A stretch of 43,617 nt of DNA from Erysipelotrichales bacterium (GCA_017532345.1 JAFXJJ010000040.1:1-43617), one strand, 5' to 3'. Positions 15,856 to 24,593 are shown, numbered from the stretch's first letter. Notes: a model not told the origin generated them from the letters alone. Program-made: numbers and translations.

Positions 15856-16326
15856 ATGGAGTTAGTAGAATTCAAAGAAGTAGATTATCAAGGATTATAC
15901 AATTTCATGAAACCGATATGGTTTGAAACATATCAGAGTATTATTCCAAAGAAGCAAATTGAATATTTATTAGATCACTATTTTTTAATAGAGAATATTC
16001 ATAATTTTAGAACACTTGGATATAAATACTATAAACTTGTTGATGATGGTTTCAAGGGTGTTGTAGTTTATGTAGAGAAGGAAAATGAAATATATTTAGA
16101 TAAACTATATATTCCATCAAATGAACGAGGAAAAGGATATGCAGATTTTGTATTTAAAGAATTATTAAAGTTAGGGAAAGATGTTACGCTAAATGTAAAT
16201 CAAAGTAATGAAAGAGCATGTAGATGCTATTTGAAAAATGGATTTATAATTGACGAAGAACAAATTATTGAATTAGAAGATGGTATGATAAACAAAGATT
16301 ATCGTATGCGTTTAAAATGTAAATAA
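15856..16326 (+). CDS. GNAT-family N-acetyltransferase
   Basis: A 156-residue acetyl-CoA-dependent acetyltransferase. IYLDKLYIPSNERGKGYAD carries the family's strand-loop-helix motif A with the pyrophosphate loop (RGKGYA, in the R/Q-x-x-G-x-G/A form), and NVNQSNERACRCYLKNGF is motif B ('N..A...Y.k.GF'). The acceptor is unknown; amino acids, antibiotics or protein N termini are all possible for this family. The ATG at 15856 is chosen over the one at 15841 because GGGAAG stands at proper distance before it while nothing precedes the earlier one. The M20 hydrolase gene follows by 14 bases, so the pair form an operon. An acetyltransferase next to an N-acyl amidohydrolase may hint at related substrates, but that is speculative. 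Confidence 0.85.
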   Translation: MELVEFKEVDYQGLYNFMKPIWFETYQSIIPKKQIEYLLDHYFLIENIHNFRTLGYKYYKLVDDGFKGVVVYVEKENEIYLDKLYIPSNERGKGYADFVFKELLKLGKDVTLNVNQSNERACRCYLKNGFIIDEEQIIELEDGMINKDYRMRLKCK

Positions 16327-16340
16327 TTAGGAGAATATTT

Positions 16341-17576
16341 ATGAATAGTGAAGTTATTTTAAATACTGCAAATAGTTATGAGAATGAGTTAATTGAAATT
16401 AGACGTTATTTACATACTCATCCTGAAGTAGGATTTGATTTGAAGGATACTAAAGAGTATGTAAAGAAGCAGTTGATAGACTTAGGATATAATCCAGTTG
16501 AATGTGGTAAAGCTGGATTAGTAGTTACTGCTGGTGGGAAGAAACCAGGTAAGGTATTTTTAATTCGTGCTGATATGGACGCGTTGCCAATTAAAGAAGA
16601 GGCAGATGTTGAATTTGCTTCAACGAATGGTAATATGCATGCATGTGGGCATGATATGCATACCACTATGTTACTAGGTGCTGCAAAGCTATTAAAGGAA
16701 TATGAAGATGAAATTGAGGGAACAATTAAATTAATGTTCCAACCAGCTGAGGAAATCTTTGAGGGTTCAAAAGATATGATTAATGATGGTTTATTAGAGA
16801 ATCCTCATGTTGATGCTGCATTAATGATTCATGTTACTTCAAAGTTGGCTTTACCTGCAGGTACTATCTTAGTTTCAGCACCTGGAGTTAGTGCACCCGC
16901 AGCAGATTATTTTGAAATCTTAGTAAAAGGTAAAGGATGTCATGGTTCTTCACCTAATAGCGGTATTGATCCACTAAATGTAGCTGCTCATATTTTAATT
17001 TCATTACAAGAAATCCATGCAAGAGAATTATCAGCATCTGATAAAGCGGTATTAACTATAGGAAAGTTCATCGGTGGTAGTGTCCCTAATGTAATTCCTG
17101 ATACAGTAAGTATGGAAGGAAGCATTAGAACATATGATGAAGATACTAGAGAATTCTTGAAACAAAGAATAGAAGAGATATCTAAGGGTATTGCTAGTGC
17201 ATTTAGGGCAGAAGTAGAAGTGAAATACGGAAGTGGTTGTCCTACACTATTAAACAACAAGGAATTATCAAGTGAAGTTGAATGTTACGTAAAAGAATTA
17301 CTAGGTGAATATAAGGCTATTTCGATTGCTAAGATGAGCGCAAGAGATAGTAGTGGTGGTAAAAAGTCATCTGGTGGTGGAGCAGGCTCTGAAGATTTTG
17401 CGTATATTTCTCAAGTTGTACCATCAATAATGTTAGCATTAGCTGCAGGGCATCCTGATAAAGGGTATAATTATCCTCAACATCATCCTAAGGTTAAGTT
17501 TGATGAAGAAGTACTAACAAGTGGTAGTGCTGTATATGCTTATACTGCTATGCGTTGGTTACAAGAACATAAATAA
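16341..17576 (+). CDS. M20-family metal-dependent amidohydrolase
   Basis: A 411-residue cytosolic metalloenzyme of family M20D (amidohydrolase/N-acyl-amino-acid deacylase). Visible landmarks are RRYLHTHPEVGFD, RADMDALPIKEE, the metal motif HACGHDMHTTML with a Cys ligand, QPAEE with the catalytic/metal glutamates, and GSEDFAY near the C terminus with HHPKVKFDE after it. The inserted dimerisation domain spans about residues 190-300. Relatives remove acetyl or other acyl groups from amino acids such as diaminopimelate, hippurate or cysteine. The adjacent genes do not select one. Ribosome site AGGAG precedes the start. Length is typical (about 390-410). Confidence 0.9.
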   Translation: MNSEVILNTANSYENELIEIRRYLHTHPEVGFDLKDTKEYVKKQLIDLGYNPVECGKAGLVVTAGGKKPGKVFLIRADMDALPIKEEADVEFASTNGNMHACGHDMHTTMLLGAAKLLKEYEDEIEGTIKLMFQPAEEIFEGSKDMINDGLLENPHVDAALMIHVTSKLALPAGTILVSAPGVSAPAADYFEILVKGKGCHGSSPNSGIDPLNVAAHILISLQEIHARELSASDKAVLTIGKFIGGSVPNVIPDTVSMEGSIRTYDEDTREFLKQRIEEISKGIASAFRAEVEVKYGSGCPTLLNNKELSSEVECYVKELLGEYKAISIAKMSARDSSGGKKSSGGGAGSEDFAYISQVVPSIMLALAAGHPDKGYNYPQHHPKVKFDEEVLTSGSAVYAYTAMRWLQEHK

Positions 17577-17596
17577 TTATTTTCGAATTCCATTTA

Positions 17597-17625
17597 TTGA
17601 AAGATAAATTAAGATGTTTTATAAT
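17597..17625 (+). promoter_or_regulatory. Promoter of the cytidylate-kinase-like / rhomboid pair
   Basis: TTGAAA (17597-17602) and TATAAT (17620-17625) are separated by 17 bases. The start codon lies 70 bases downstream of the -10 box, leaving a 5' leader of about 60 bases with no recognised structure. Confidence 0.8.
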
Positions 17626-17695
17626 TATTTTATAAAGATAGTAATTTATGTAAAGATAATTTAAAGAATTCTTTTATATGAAGGGAGAGCGTTTT

Positions 17696-18283
17696 ATGAA
17701 GAAAAATATTATCACAATATCAAGAGAATTTGGCAGTGGTGGACGTACAATAGGGAAGAAATTAGCTGAAAAGCTAGGCGTTCCTTATTATGATAGAGAA
17801 ATCATTATTAAAGTAGCTGAAGAATCTGGTTTAGATCAAAAGTTTATTGAAGAAATGGGGGAATATGCTCCTTCTAAAAATATTTTCTCTTATGCATTTG
17901 TTGGTAGAAGTATTGATGGATTATCAACTAATGATTATATTTGGAATCTACAATGTAACATCATTCGTGAATTAGCTGATAAAGGACCATGTGTAATTGT
18001 TGGTAGATGTGCTGATTATATTCTTCGTAATCGTGATGATGTATTAAATGTATTCATTCATGCAGACAAAGAATATCGTGCTGAACGTATAGTTCGTGAA
18101 TATGGTGAACGTACAAAATCTCCTATCGAACGAGTTGAAGAAAAAGACAAAAAACGTAGTATTAATTATCAATATTATACTGATCGTAAATGGGGTATTG
18201 TACAAAACTATGAAGTATCTTTAGATAGTGGCGTTATTGGTATTGATAATTGTGTTGAAATTATCGCTAGCATTGTGAAGTAA
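17696..18283 (+). CDS. Cytidylate-kinase-like protein
   Basis: A 195-residue P-loop protein of the cytidylate-kinase-like family (PF13189 type). The start ITISREFGSGGRTIGKKLAE carries the phosphate-binding loop (GSGGRTIGK), VPYYDRE is the characteristic substrate-region motif, and CVIVGRCADYIL plus NVFIHAD resemble the core strands of nucleotide kinases. It probably phosphorylates a nucleotide or small molecule; true CMP kinase activity is not certain for this branch. The ATG at 17696 is chosen because AAGGGAGAG precedes it, while the in-frame ATG at 17678 has no ribosome site. A rhomboid protease gene starts three bases after its stop. Confidence 0.85.
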   Translation: MKKNIITISREFGSGGRTIGKKLAEKLGVPYYDREIIIKVAEESGLDQKFIEEMGEYAPSKNIFSYAFVGRSIDGLSTNDYIWNLQCNIIRELADKGPCVIVGRCADYILRNRDDVLNVFIHADKEYRAERIVREYGERTKSPIERVEEKDKKRSINYQYYTDRKWGIVQNYEVSLDSGVIGIDNCVEIIASIVK

Positions 18284-18286
18284 GAT

Positions 18287-18853
18287 ATGTTTAAACGTAT
18301 TAGTTTTAATTCGCCAGTAGTGTTATCATTTGCGATTATTTCACTAATTGCTTTGATAATGGGGTATTTAAGTGATGGTATTTCTACTTATTACTTGTTT
18401 GCCACTTATCATTCTTCATTATTAGAACCAATGACATTCTTGAGATTATTCACGCATTGCTTAGACCATGCAGATTTTTCTCATTACTATGGTAATATGT
18501 TGTTATTCTTATTATTAGGTCCAATGCTAGAGGAAAAATATGGTTCTAAAAGTCTAATAAGTATGATTTTATTTACTTCATTTGTTAGTGGAATTATAAA
18601 TAATTTATTTTTCCCTGATATCGCATTACTTGGTGCATCAGGTATATGCTTTATGTTTATTATTCTTTCTTCAATTACGAGTGTTGAAGATGGTAGTATA
18701 CCATTAACTTTTATAATAATCACTGTTATGTATCTAGGGAATGAAGTATATAGTGGATTATTTATGTATGATAATATTTCGCAATTAACACATATTATTG
18801 GTGGAATATGTGGTGCTATTTTTGGTTTATATTTAAATAAATATACAAAATAG
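18287..18853 (+). CDS. Rhomboid-family intramembrane serine protease
   Basis: A 188-residue membrane protein with about six helices. The catalytic dyad is visible: Ser118 in LLGASG (GxSG motif) and His169 in LTHIIGG. The upstream oxyanion-type motif is present as His61, His66 and Asn70 (HADFSHYYGN). It is compact, with no cytoplasmic extension, like bacterial six-helix rhomboids. Rhomboids cleave membrane proteins within or near the bilayer; the substrate here is unknown. It starts three bases after the kinase-like gene, so translation is coupled, and it ends at a terminator shared with the convergent catalase gene. Confidence 0.9.
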   Translation: MFKRISFNSPVVLSFAIISLIALIMGYLSDGISTYYLFATYHSSLLEPMTFLRLFTHCLDHADFSHYYGNMLLFLLLGPMLEEKYGSKSLISMILFTSFVSGIINNLFFPDIALLGASGICFMFIILSSITSVEDGSIPLTFIIITVMYLGNEVYSGLFMYDNISQLTHIIGGICGAIFGLYLNKYTK

Positions 18854-18854
18854 A

Positions 18855-18876
18855 AAAGCTTCCGTTTGGAAGCTTT
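18855..18876. terminator. Bidirectional terminator, rhomboid / Mn catalase
   Basis: A 9-base perfect stem (AAAGCTTCC / GGAAGCTTT) with loop GTTT is flanked by T-rich DNA on the plus side and by TTTTC on the minus side. Its right end overlaps the catalase stop codon by two bases. Confidence 0.85.
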
Positions 18877-19549
18877 ATTTCTTTTTCTTATTTATTTTTA
18901 CAGCCTCAGGTTCAGGATTATCAAAGTATCTTCCTGGTTTAGATAAATCAAAATATAGTTTACTATCTTCACTTAAGCCAAAACGTGCATTGCTACCTTC
19001 ACTATCAGCTAGTTTATTTAATGCTTCACAGAATAAAGCATTATGTGCTTCTTCACGTTCAAGTAGGAACATGATAGTTTCACGTACATATTTGTCTTCA
19101 ATTTGTCTATATAAGTATTCATACATAACTTTAGCGCGTTGTTCAGCTGCAATATCGGTTAATAAATCAGCAACTAAATCTCCTGTAACAACTGCATGAC
19201 TACCACACCAAGGAACACCACTGGCATTAACTAATGCAGGATTTAACCCAAATGCAGTCATTTGTTGGATACTTCCAGCTTCTATCTCATTGTAATCTAA
19301 TGTATCGCCATTAAGTAAATTGATTGTTTCCGCAACCATTTCAACATGTCCTAATTCTTCACTACCAATGTCTAAGAATAAATCTTTTAGCTCTTTATTT
19401 TGAATACGAAAACTTTGAGATAAATATGTCATTGCTGCTGTCATTTCTCCATTGGCACCACCTAATGCTTCTTGCATTAGATTAGCATATGTTGGGTTTG
19501 GACGTTCAACCTTAACTTCTCTTAACATTTTCTTTTTATGTTCAAACAT
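18875..19549 (-). CDS. Manganese catalase (CotJC-like)
   Basis: A 224-residue non-heme catalase that disproportionates hydrogen peroxide at a dimanganese centre. The four-helix-bundle ligands appear in order: Glu35 (GANGEMTAAM), Glu65 and His68 (EELGHVE), Glu136 (AAEQRAK) and His169 (EREEAHN). The C terminus ends in a KKKK run. CotJC-type Mn catalases are spore-coat or mother-cell proteins in Bacillus and Clostridium, and this genome carries spore genes, so a spore-coat role is possible, as is ordinary peroxide defence. It is transcribed alone. Ribosome site AAAGGATG precedes the start. No clear sigma-A promoter was found upstream. Confidence 0.9.
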   Translation of the reverse strand: MFEHKKKMLREVKVERPNPTYANLMQEALGGANGEMTAAMTYLSQSFRIQNKELKDLFLDIGSEELGHVEMVAETINLLNGDTLDYNEIEAGSIQQMTAFGLNPALVNASGVPWCGSHAVVTGDLVADLLTDIAAEQRAKVMYEYLYRQIEDKYVRETIMFLLEREEAHNALFCEALNKLADSEGSNARFGLSEDSKLYFDLSKPGRYFDNPEPEAVKINKKKK

Positions 19550-19645
19550 AAAATCATCCTTTCTTTTTCTATTAATGTGGTATCTTTGTGTGAATTTATA
19601 CGCAGTATTTTTTGAAAATGATTGTTGCTACTATTATAGGTAATA

Positions 19646-19675
19646 TTGAAAGTACAATAGAGAACTTGTTATAAT
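19646..19675 (+). promoter_or_regulatory. Promoter of the PHP phosphatase gene
   Basis: TTGAAA (19646-19651) and TATAAT (19670-19675) are 18 bases apart. The start codon is 24 bases beyond, after the ribosome site GAGGGG. Confidence 0.75.
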
Positions 19676-19699
19676 GAGTACATAAAGAGGGGTATTGAT

Positions 19700-20530
19700 A
19701 TGTACAGTGATTATCATGTTCACACTTCGTTTAGTGATGATAGTGAATACCAAATGGAGAACTTGTTTAACGATGCCATTGCACTAGGATTTGAAGAAAT
19801 TTGTTTCACTGATCATGTAGATTATGGGATTAAATTAGATTGGGATGAACCAGCGAAATTTGAATATCGTTATGGTATGCCAATGGCTAATGTTGATTAT
19901 CCGAAATATTTTAAGATGATTAATGAATTACAAGTAAAATATAAAGATAAAATCACGATAAAAGCAGGAATGGAATTTGGTGTTCAAGTTCATACAATTC
20001 CTCTATATCAGGATTTATTTAAAAATTGGAATTTTGATTTTGTTATTTTATCTTGTCATCAAGTAGATGATAAAGAGTTTTGGACACAAGAGTTTCAAAC
20101 AGGACGAACACAACAAGAGTATCAAGAGCGTTATTATCAAGAAATACTTAATGTGATTACTTATTATAAAGATTATTCAGTATTAGGACATTTAGATTTA
20201 TTGAAACGTTATGATAAACAAGGAAGTTATCCATTTGAAAAGATAAAACCAATTATTGAGAAAATACTTAAGCTAGTTATTGCTGATGGTAAGGGAATAG
20301 AAGTTAATACATCTAGTTATCAATATGGTCTAAATGATTTGATGCCATCAAGGGATATATTGAGGTTATATTATGAGTTAGGTGGTACTATTATTACTAT
20401 TGGTAGTGATACTCATAAGAAAGAGCATCTTGGTGGACATGTGGAAGATGTGAAAGAAGAACTTAAAAAGATAGGATTTAAATATCATTGTACATTTATT
20501 GAGTTGCAACCAATATTCCATGAATTATAG
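19700..20530 (+). CDS. PHP-domain histidinol-phosphatase family protein
   Basis: A 276-residue metal-dependent phosphoesterase of the PHP superfamily, HisK/HisJ type. Metal-binding landmarks in order are DYHVHTSFSDDS (His6, His8), CFTDHVDYG, GMEFGV, LSCHQVD, LGHLDLLKR, and ITIGSDTHKKEHLGG near the end. In a histidine pathway it would hydrolyse L-histidinol phosphate. No other his gene is in the window, so histidinol phosphate as substrate is only the family default; other phosphomonoesters are possible. It is a single-gene unit with its own promoter. Confidence 0.85.
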   Translation: MYSDYHVHTSFSDDSEYQMENLFNDAIALGFEEICFTDHVDYGIKLDWDEPAKFEYRYGMPMANVDYPKYFKMINELQVKYKDKITIKAGMEFGVQVHTIPLYQDLFKNWNFDFVILSCHQVDDKEFWTQEFQTGRTQQEYQERYYQEILNVITYYKDYSVLGHLDLLKRYDKQGSYPFEKIKPIIEKILKLVIADGKGIEVNTSSYQYGLNDLMPSRDILRLYYELGGTIITIGSDTHKKEHLGGHVEDVKEELKKIGFKYHCTFIELQPIFHEL

Positions 20531-20584
20531 CTTTATAGAAATGAATACTAGGCTATTAAGCAATGAAAACAAACAATAATATGC

Positions 20585-20613
20585 TTGTTTTTATGCTAGT
20601 AACGTGTTATAAT
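20585..20613 (+). promoter_or_regulatory. Promoter of greA
   Basis: TTGTTT (20585-20590) and TATAAT (20608-20613) are 17 bases apart, with GGAGTGAG and the start codon 26 bases further on. Confidence 0.75.
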
Positions 20614-20638
20614 TGATAAGCGATTGGAGTGAGATAAA

Positions 20639-21124
20639 ATGGCACAAAATGAAAGTAATAAAGTTTATGTCACAATAGATGGTTATAACGAGTTAAAAAA
20701 TGAACACTATAACTTGATTCACGTTGTTCGTCAAGAAGTACGTGAAGAATTAGCAGCTGCTCGTAGCCAAGGGGACTTATCGGAAAACGCCGATTATGAT
20801 GCAGCTAGAGATCATCAAGCGAAAGTAGAAGCACGTATCCGTGAATTGGAAATCATGCTTGAAAATATTGAAATCATTGATGAACAAAAGGGCGGTAAAG
20901 GTAGTAAAATTGTACGTTTAGGCTCTACAGTTACTATCAAGGATTTGAAAGAAAATGAAGAAGCTACTTATACAATTGTAGGTTCTGTAGAAGCTGATCC
21001 ATTTAATGGAAGAATTTCAAATGTATGTAAGGTTGCGAAAGCAATTTTAGAACATAAGGAAGGCGAAATCATTCATGTTGAATGTGAAGATCCTTATGAT
21101 GTGCAAATTGTAAAAGTTAACTAA
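20639..21124 (+). CDS. greA: Transcription elongation factor GreA
   Basis: A 161-residue factor that enters the RNA polymerase secondary channel and stimulates cleavage of backtracked transcripts. The N-terminal coiled coil carries EVREELAAARSQGDLSENAD, in which the acidic tip residues of the DLSENADYDAA motif coordinate the catalytic magnesium. The C-terminal FKBP-like domain includes VRLGSTVTI and TIVGSVEADPFNGRIS (usual form 'VGxxEADpxxgkIS'). Length is standard (about 157-160). It has its own promoter, a good ribosome site and a strong terminator, so it is a single-gene transcript. Confidence 0.97.
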   Translation: MAQNESNKVYVTIDGYNELKNEHYNLIHVVRQEVREELAAARSQGDLSENADYDAARDHQAKVEARIRELEIMLENIEIIDEQKGGKGSKIVRLGSTVTIKDLKENEEATYTIVGSVEADPFNGRISNVCKVAKAILEHKEGEIIHVECEDPYDVQIVKVN

Positions 21125-21130
21125 TAGAGG

Positions 21131-21160
21131 AAAGAAGAAAGTAAATTTCTTCTTTTTTTT
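21131..21160 (+). terminator. Terminator of greA
   Basis: A 10-base stem (AAAGAAGAAA / TTTCTTCTTT) with loop GTAAA is followed by five or more T residues. Confidence 0.88.
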
Positions 21161-21203
21161 CCTTTTTTTATAGTAATGCAAATAATAAGTAGGAGGAAAA
21201 AAT

Positions 21204-21653
21204 ATGTGGCTACTTATTATACTATTACTAACATCATGCAGTACTAAAATTGAGGTTATTCCTAATATCGCTTGTAAAGAAATCAGTGTTGCTGTAAGAG
21301 GAGAAGTAAAAGAGGATAAAAAGATTGTTCTACCATGTGAGAGTACATTTAATGATTTACTTAGTGTAATAGAACTAACGGATAGTGCTGATGTGTCAAT
21401 GTTTCATTTAGATATGCCATTATTTGATGGTGACATTATTGAAATACCTAAATACCATTCTGAGAGGGTATCAATTAATAATGGAAGTAAAGAAGAATTA
21501 ATGACATTAAAGGGAATAGGTGAGAAAACAGCAGAAGCTATTATTGATTATCGTAATAAATATGGTCTGTTTACTAATATTGATGATTTAAAGAATGTCA
21601 AAGGGATTGGTGAAAAAAAGTTTGAGAATATTAAGGATAATATATCTCTATGA
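21204..21653 (+). CDS. comEA: ComEA-family competence DNA-binding protein
   Basis: A 149-residue exported DNA-binding protein of the natural-transformation machinery. It begins with a very short hydrophobic segment ending in LLTSC (Cys12), which resembles a lipobox. Next comes an SLBB-like strand region (VAVRGEVKED to IIEIPKY), then the helix-hairpin-helix domain (INNGSKEELMTLKGIGEKTA and KNVKGIGEKKFENI), which binds double-stranded DNA. Usual ComEA proteins are about 200 residues with a longer membrane anchor, so this is a short form. The start has a strong ribosome site AGGAGG and cannot be moved far. It overlaps comEC by four bases (ATGA), so translation is coupled. Confidence 0.88.
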   Translation: MWLLIILLLTSCSTKIEVIPNIACKEISVAVRGEVKEDKKIVLPCESTFNDLLSVIELTDSADVSMFHLDMPLFDGDIIEIPKYHSERVSINNGSKEELMTLKGIGEKTAEAIIDYRNKYGLFTNIDDLKNVKGIGEKKFENIKDNISL

Positions 21654-23602
21654 GTTCTATACAATTAGGTTTAATAATCCTCTTTTTGACATTTGCTCTG
21701 ATAAATGAATATCATTTGCTAAGTATGATAATCATATTTATATATGTATTTTATTGTCTATTTAAAAGATTTAAGAATAGATTATGCTTTTTCTTATTAA
21801 GTATTTTAATAATTATCCTTAGATATAATGCAGTTATATCTGAGGAAGTACCTCAAACATCAATAATTGGCTATGTTCACACGATTGAAAATTATGGATA
21901 TATTGTTCGAAGCTTTAAATCTAATCAAAAGTACCTTATTTATACTGATGATATTGTCGGTATAAATGATATTGTTAGGATTGAAGGAGAACCTCATAAA
22001 ATAACATCATTACGTAATTTTGATGTTTTTAATTATGAGAAATATATGCATAATTTGCATACTAATTATTACTATTCAAATCCTACAATTACGTCAATCT
22101 ACCAAAGTAAAATAGCAGGTAATTTTTCGCGACATATTTTAAGGTCAAACAATGAATTATTGAAATCATATTTATATGGAAATAATGATTTAGTATCATA
22201 TGAATCAATCTTTTTTAGTACTGGAATGCATTTCAGTTTCTTATTCAGTTTATGCTTACAACTTCTTGGATTTTATTTTTATGAAAAAGATTCAAAACAA
22301 ATCGTACGCATAATTAAAATAGTATTTTTCGTATTATTTCCATATACCTTCTCAATAATGCGAATATTATTAATGGATATATTAATGAGCACTAAGATTA
22401 GTAGAACAAATCGAACATTAATATACATTGTATTCTTTTGTATCATTGATCCTTTTTATGTAAGTTCATATGCTTTTTTTATCCCTCTTTTATTCTATGT
22501 TACATCATATTTTAGAAATACTACCTCAAAACAAGTTTACAATGTTGTAATCTTGATACCAATATATAGTGCAATGAATTCATCTCTTTCATTAGTGACA
22601 ATTATATTATTTAATATGTTACGCAAGATTTATAATTGTTTCTTTATAGTAAGCTTAATATGTTTATTGCTTCCAATATGTAATACATTTATTTATAATA
22701 TTTATCTGAAATTTCAAGCGCTTCTTTTGTTAGTTGAAAAGTATGATATTGTTTTAATTATTGGGAAAATGAATATCGTATATTTTATTATTTATTATAT
22801 TATTGTTTTATTAAAGAATGGTAATTTCCGTTTTATATATGCTAGCATAATGATTCTAATAAATTACTTGTTTGTTTCGATAAATATCTTTCCTGAAATT
22901 ACGATATTGGATGTAGGGCAAGGTGATTCGATAATGGTTGAATATCCATTTAATAAAGCGACTATTCTTATCGATACTGGAGGTAATTTATACCGTGATA
23001 TCGCAAGTGAAGTAACTATTCCTTATCTTCATAGTAAAGGCAAAAAGGCTATCGATATGGTATTTCTTTCGCATGATGATTTCGATCATAGCGGGGCATT
23101 TGAGTTACTTTCTAAGCAGGCTATTGTTAGAGAAGTGATTAGTGAAGCGCATGAGAATACAGTATTTAGAATTGATAGTAATAATTATATAAACTTATAC
23201 TATATTGGTGATTATGAAGATGAAAATGAGAATTCACTAATTATGTGTTTAAATTTTGATGATTTAAAATTCTTTACAGCTGGTGATATCACAAAAGAAA
23301 TTGAAAATCGTATCTTGCGGCATAATCTGATTGGAAAAGTCGATTTGATGAAATTATCTCATCATGGTTCAGCAACTAGTAATAGTAAAGAATTCTTAAA
23401 TTATCTAAGACCTAAATTCGCAATCAATAGTAGTGGAGTAAATAATTTCTATCATCATCCAAGCATAGAGGTAGTCAATAATTTGGAAGAATTAGGTATA
23501 CCATATTTAGATACTCAAAAGGTGGGAGCTATTCAAATAAAATTTATTGGAGAAATAGTGCTTATTCGTACAATGAATAATGAAATATATGCTATAATGT
23601 AG
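21650..23602 (+). CDS. comEC: ComEC/Rec2 DNA uptake channel
   Basis: A 650-residue polytopic membrane protein that carries single-stranded DNA across the cytoplasmic membrane during transformation. Hydrophobic helices at the start and an OB-like segment (about residues 60-135) are followed by the multi-helix competence domain (to about 410). A C-terminal metallo-beta-lactamase-like domain begins at ILDVGQGDSI, with the metal motif LSHDDFDHSGA, FFTAGDI, and KLSHHGSATS; this domain is thought to degrade the non-transported strand. It is about 100 residues shorter than the Bacillus protein, but all parts are present and the motifs intact. holA follows after 19 bases. Confidence 0.93.
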   Translation: MSSIQLGLIILFLTFALINEYHLLSMIIIFIYVFYCLFKRFKNRLCFFLLSILIIILRYNAVISEEVPQTSIIGYVHTIENYGYIVRSFKSNQKYLIYTDDIVGINDIVRIEGEPHKITSLRNFDVFNYEKYMHNLHTNYYYSNPTITSIYQSKIAGNFSRHILRSNNELLKSYLYGNNDLVSYESIFFSTGMHFSFLFSLCLQLLGFYFYEKDSKQIVRIIKIVFFVLFPYTFSIMRILLMDILMSTKISRTNRTLIYIVFFCIIDPFYVSSYAFFIPLLFYVTSYFRNTTSKQVYNVVILIPIYSAMNSSLSLVTIILFNMLRKIYNCFFIVSLICLLLPICNTFIYNIYLKFQALLLLVEKYDIVLIIGKMNIVYFIIYYIIVLLKNGNFRFIYASIMILINYLFVSINIFPEITILDVGQGDSIMVEYPFNKATILIDTGGNLYRDIASEVTIPYLHSKGKKAIDMVFLSHDDFDHSGAFELLSKQAIVREVISEAHENTVFRIDSNNYINLYYIGDYEDENENSLIMCLNFDDLKFFTAGDITKEIENRILRHNLIGKVDLMKLSHHGSATSNSKEFLNYLRPKFAINSSGVNNFYHHPSIEVVNNLEELGIPYLDTQKVGAIQIKFIGEIVLIRTMNNEIYAIM

Positions 23603-23621
23603 GAAGAAATGAGGTAGTGCT

Positions 23622-24593
23622 ATGAATTATATTTTGTATGGTGAAGAATCATATTTAATTAAGAAACGTATAAAAGAAATTGCGAGAGAAATTTTAAAGG
23701 AAGCAATTGATGAATTAGAATATTATGATTTAAATCAAACCTCATTATTTATGATTTTTGATGAAGCAAAAGTGTTACCTCTATTCAGTGAACAAAAAGT
23801 TATGGTTGTAGAGAACTGTGAGTTTCTTAAAAGTGGAAGTAAAAAAGATGAAGGAGATTCTAAGGGGAGTAATGCTTTAGAATTAATGCAGGAAGAAGTA
23901 GGATTACCCAATGAAACAACAACATTAATCTTTGTTGTTGATGGTAATTTAGATACAAGAAAAACTATCATTAAAGATATAATGAAGAAATGTAAATGTG
24001 AGCAATACAATAAATTAGATGATAATGATAGAAAGCAATATATTACAACTTTTTTAAAAGCAAATAATATCTCACTAGAACCAAGCTTGAAGAGTTATTT
24101 AATTGAAATATTACCTAATGATATGTATTTAATGAAAAATGAGTTAGAGAAGCTTGCTCTTTATGGTGATGCAATTGATAAAACGATTATCAATTCATTA
24201 ATCTCTAGACCATTAGAGGATGATGTATTTTTGTGGACTAATGCAATTATGAAGAAAGACACTAAGCGAGTATTCTCGATATGGCAGGATTTAAAAAAGG
24301 CTAATAAAGAAGTACTACAACTAATGGGTTTATTAGCTAGTCAATTTCGTTTCTGCTATCAATGCATCAGTCTAAAGAAACTTGGGTATAGTAATGATGA
24401 TATAGCTGCAGAATTGGCATGCAAGAGTACTAGAGTAAAGATTACGCTTGAATCAGTTCGTGGTAGAAGCCAAGATTATTTCTTAGGTTTATTAAATAAA
24501 TTATCTGAATTAGATAATAATATAAAGAGTGGTAAAATAGATAAAATATTAGGCTTTGAATTATTCTTATTAGAAGTAGGAGGAAATAAATAA
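23622..24593 (+). CDS. holA: DNA polymerase III delta subunit
   Basis: A 323-residue clamp-loader subunit that opens the sliding clamp. The start MNYILYGEESYLIKKRI is the typical 'yllyGee.yli...i' opening of HolA. An AAA+-like fold without a functional Walker A follows (ILPLFSEQKVMVVEN-like region, FVVDGNLDTRK), and the C-terminal helical collar domain includes LLASQFRFCYQC. Position directly after comEC is the usual Firmicutes arrangement. Its stop codon shares one base with the start of the serine dehydratase gene (TAATG), so that gene is coupled to it even though it is not its usual neighbour. Confidence 0.93.
   Translation: MNYILYGEESYLIKKRIKEIAREILKEAIDELEYYDLNQTSLFMIFDEAKVLPLFSEQKVMVVENCEFLKSGSKKDEGDSKGSNALELMQEEVGLPNETTTLIFVVDGNLDTRKTIIKDIMKKCKCEQYNKLDDNDRKQYITTFLKANNISLEPSLKSYLIEILPNDMYLMKNELEKLALYGDAIDKTIINSLISRPLEDDVFLWTNAIMKKDTKRVFSIWQDLKKANKEVLQLMGLLASQFRFCYQCISLKKLGYSNDDIAAELACKSTRVKITLESVRGRSQDYFLGLLNKLSELDNNIKSGKIDKILGFELFLLEVGGNK

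Noticed and set aside
19575..19635. Sigma-E-like promoter for the manganese catalase on the minus strand
   Set aside because: A TCATTTT block and a TATAAAT block are present, but the spacing and several -10 positions are off.
20566..20592. Possible terminator of the PHP gene (AAAACAA / TTGTTTT)
   Set aside because: The stem is only seven A/T-rich pairs with a long loop and overlaps the greA -35 box.
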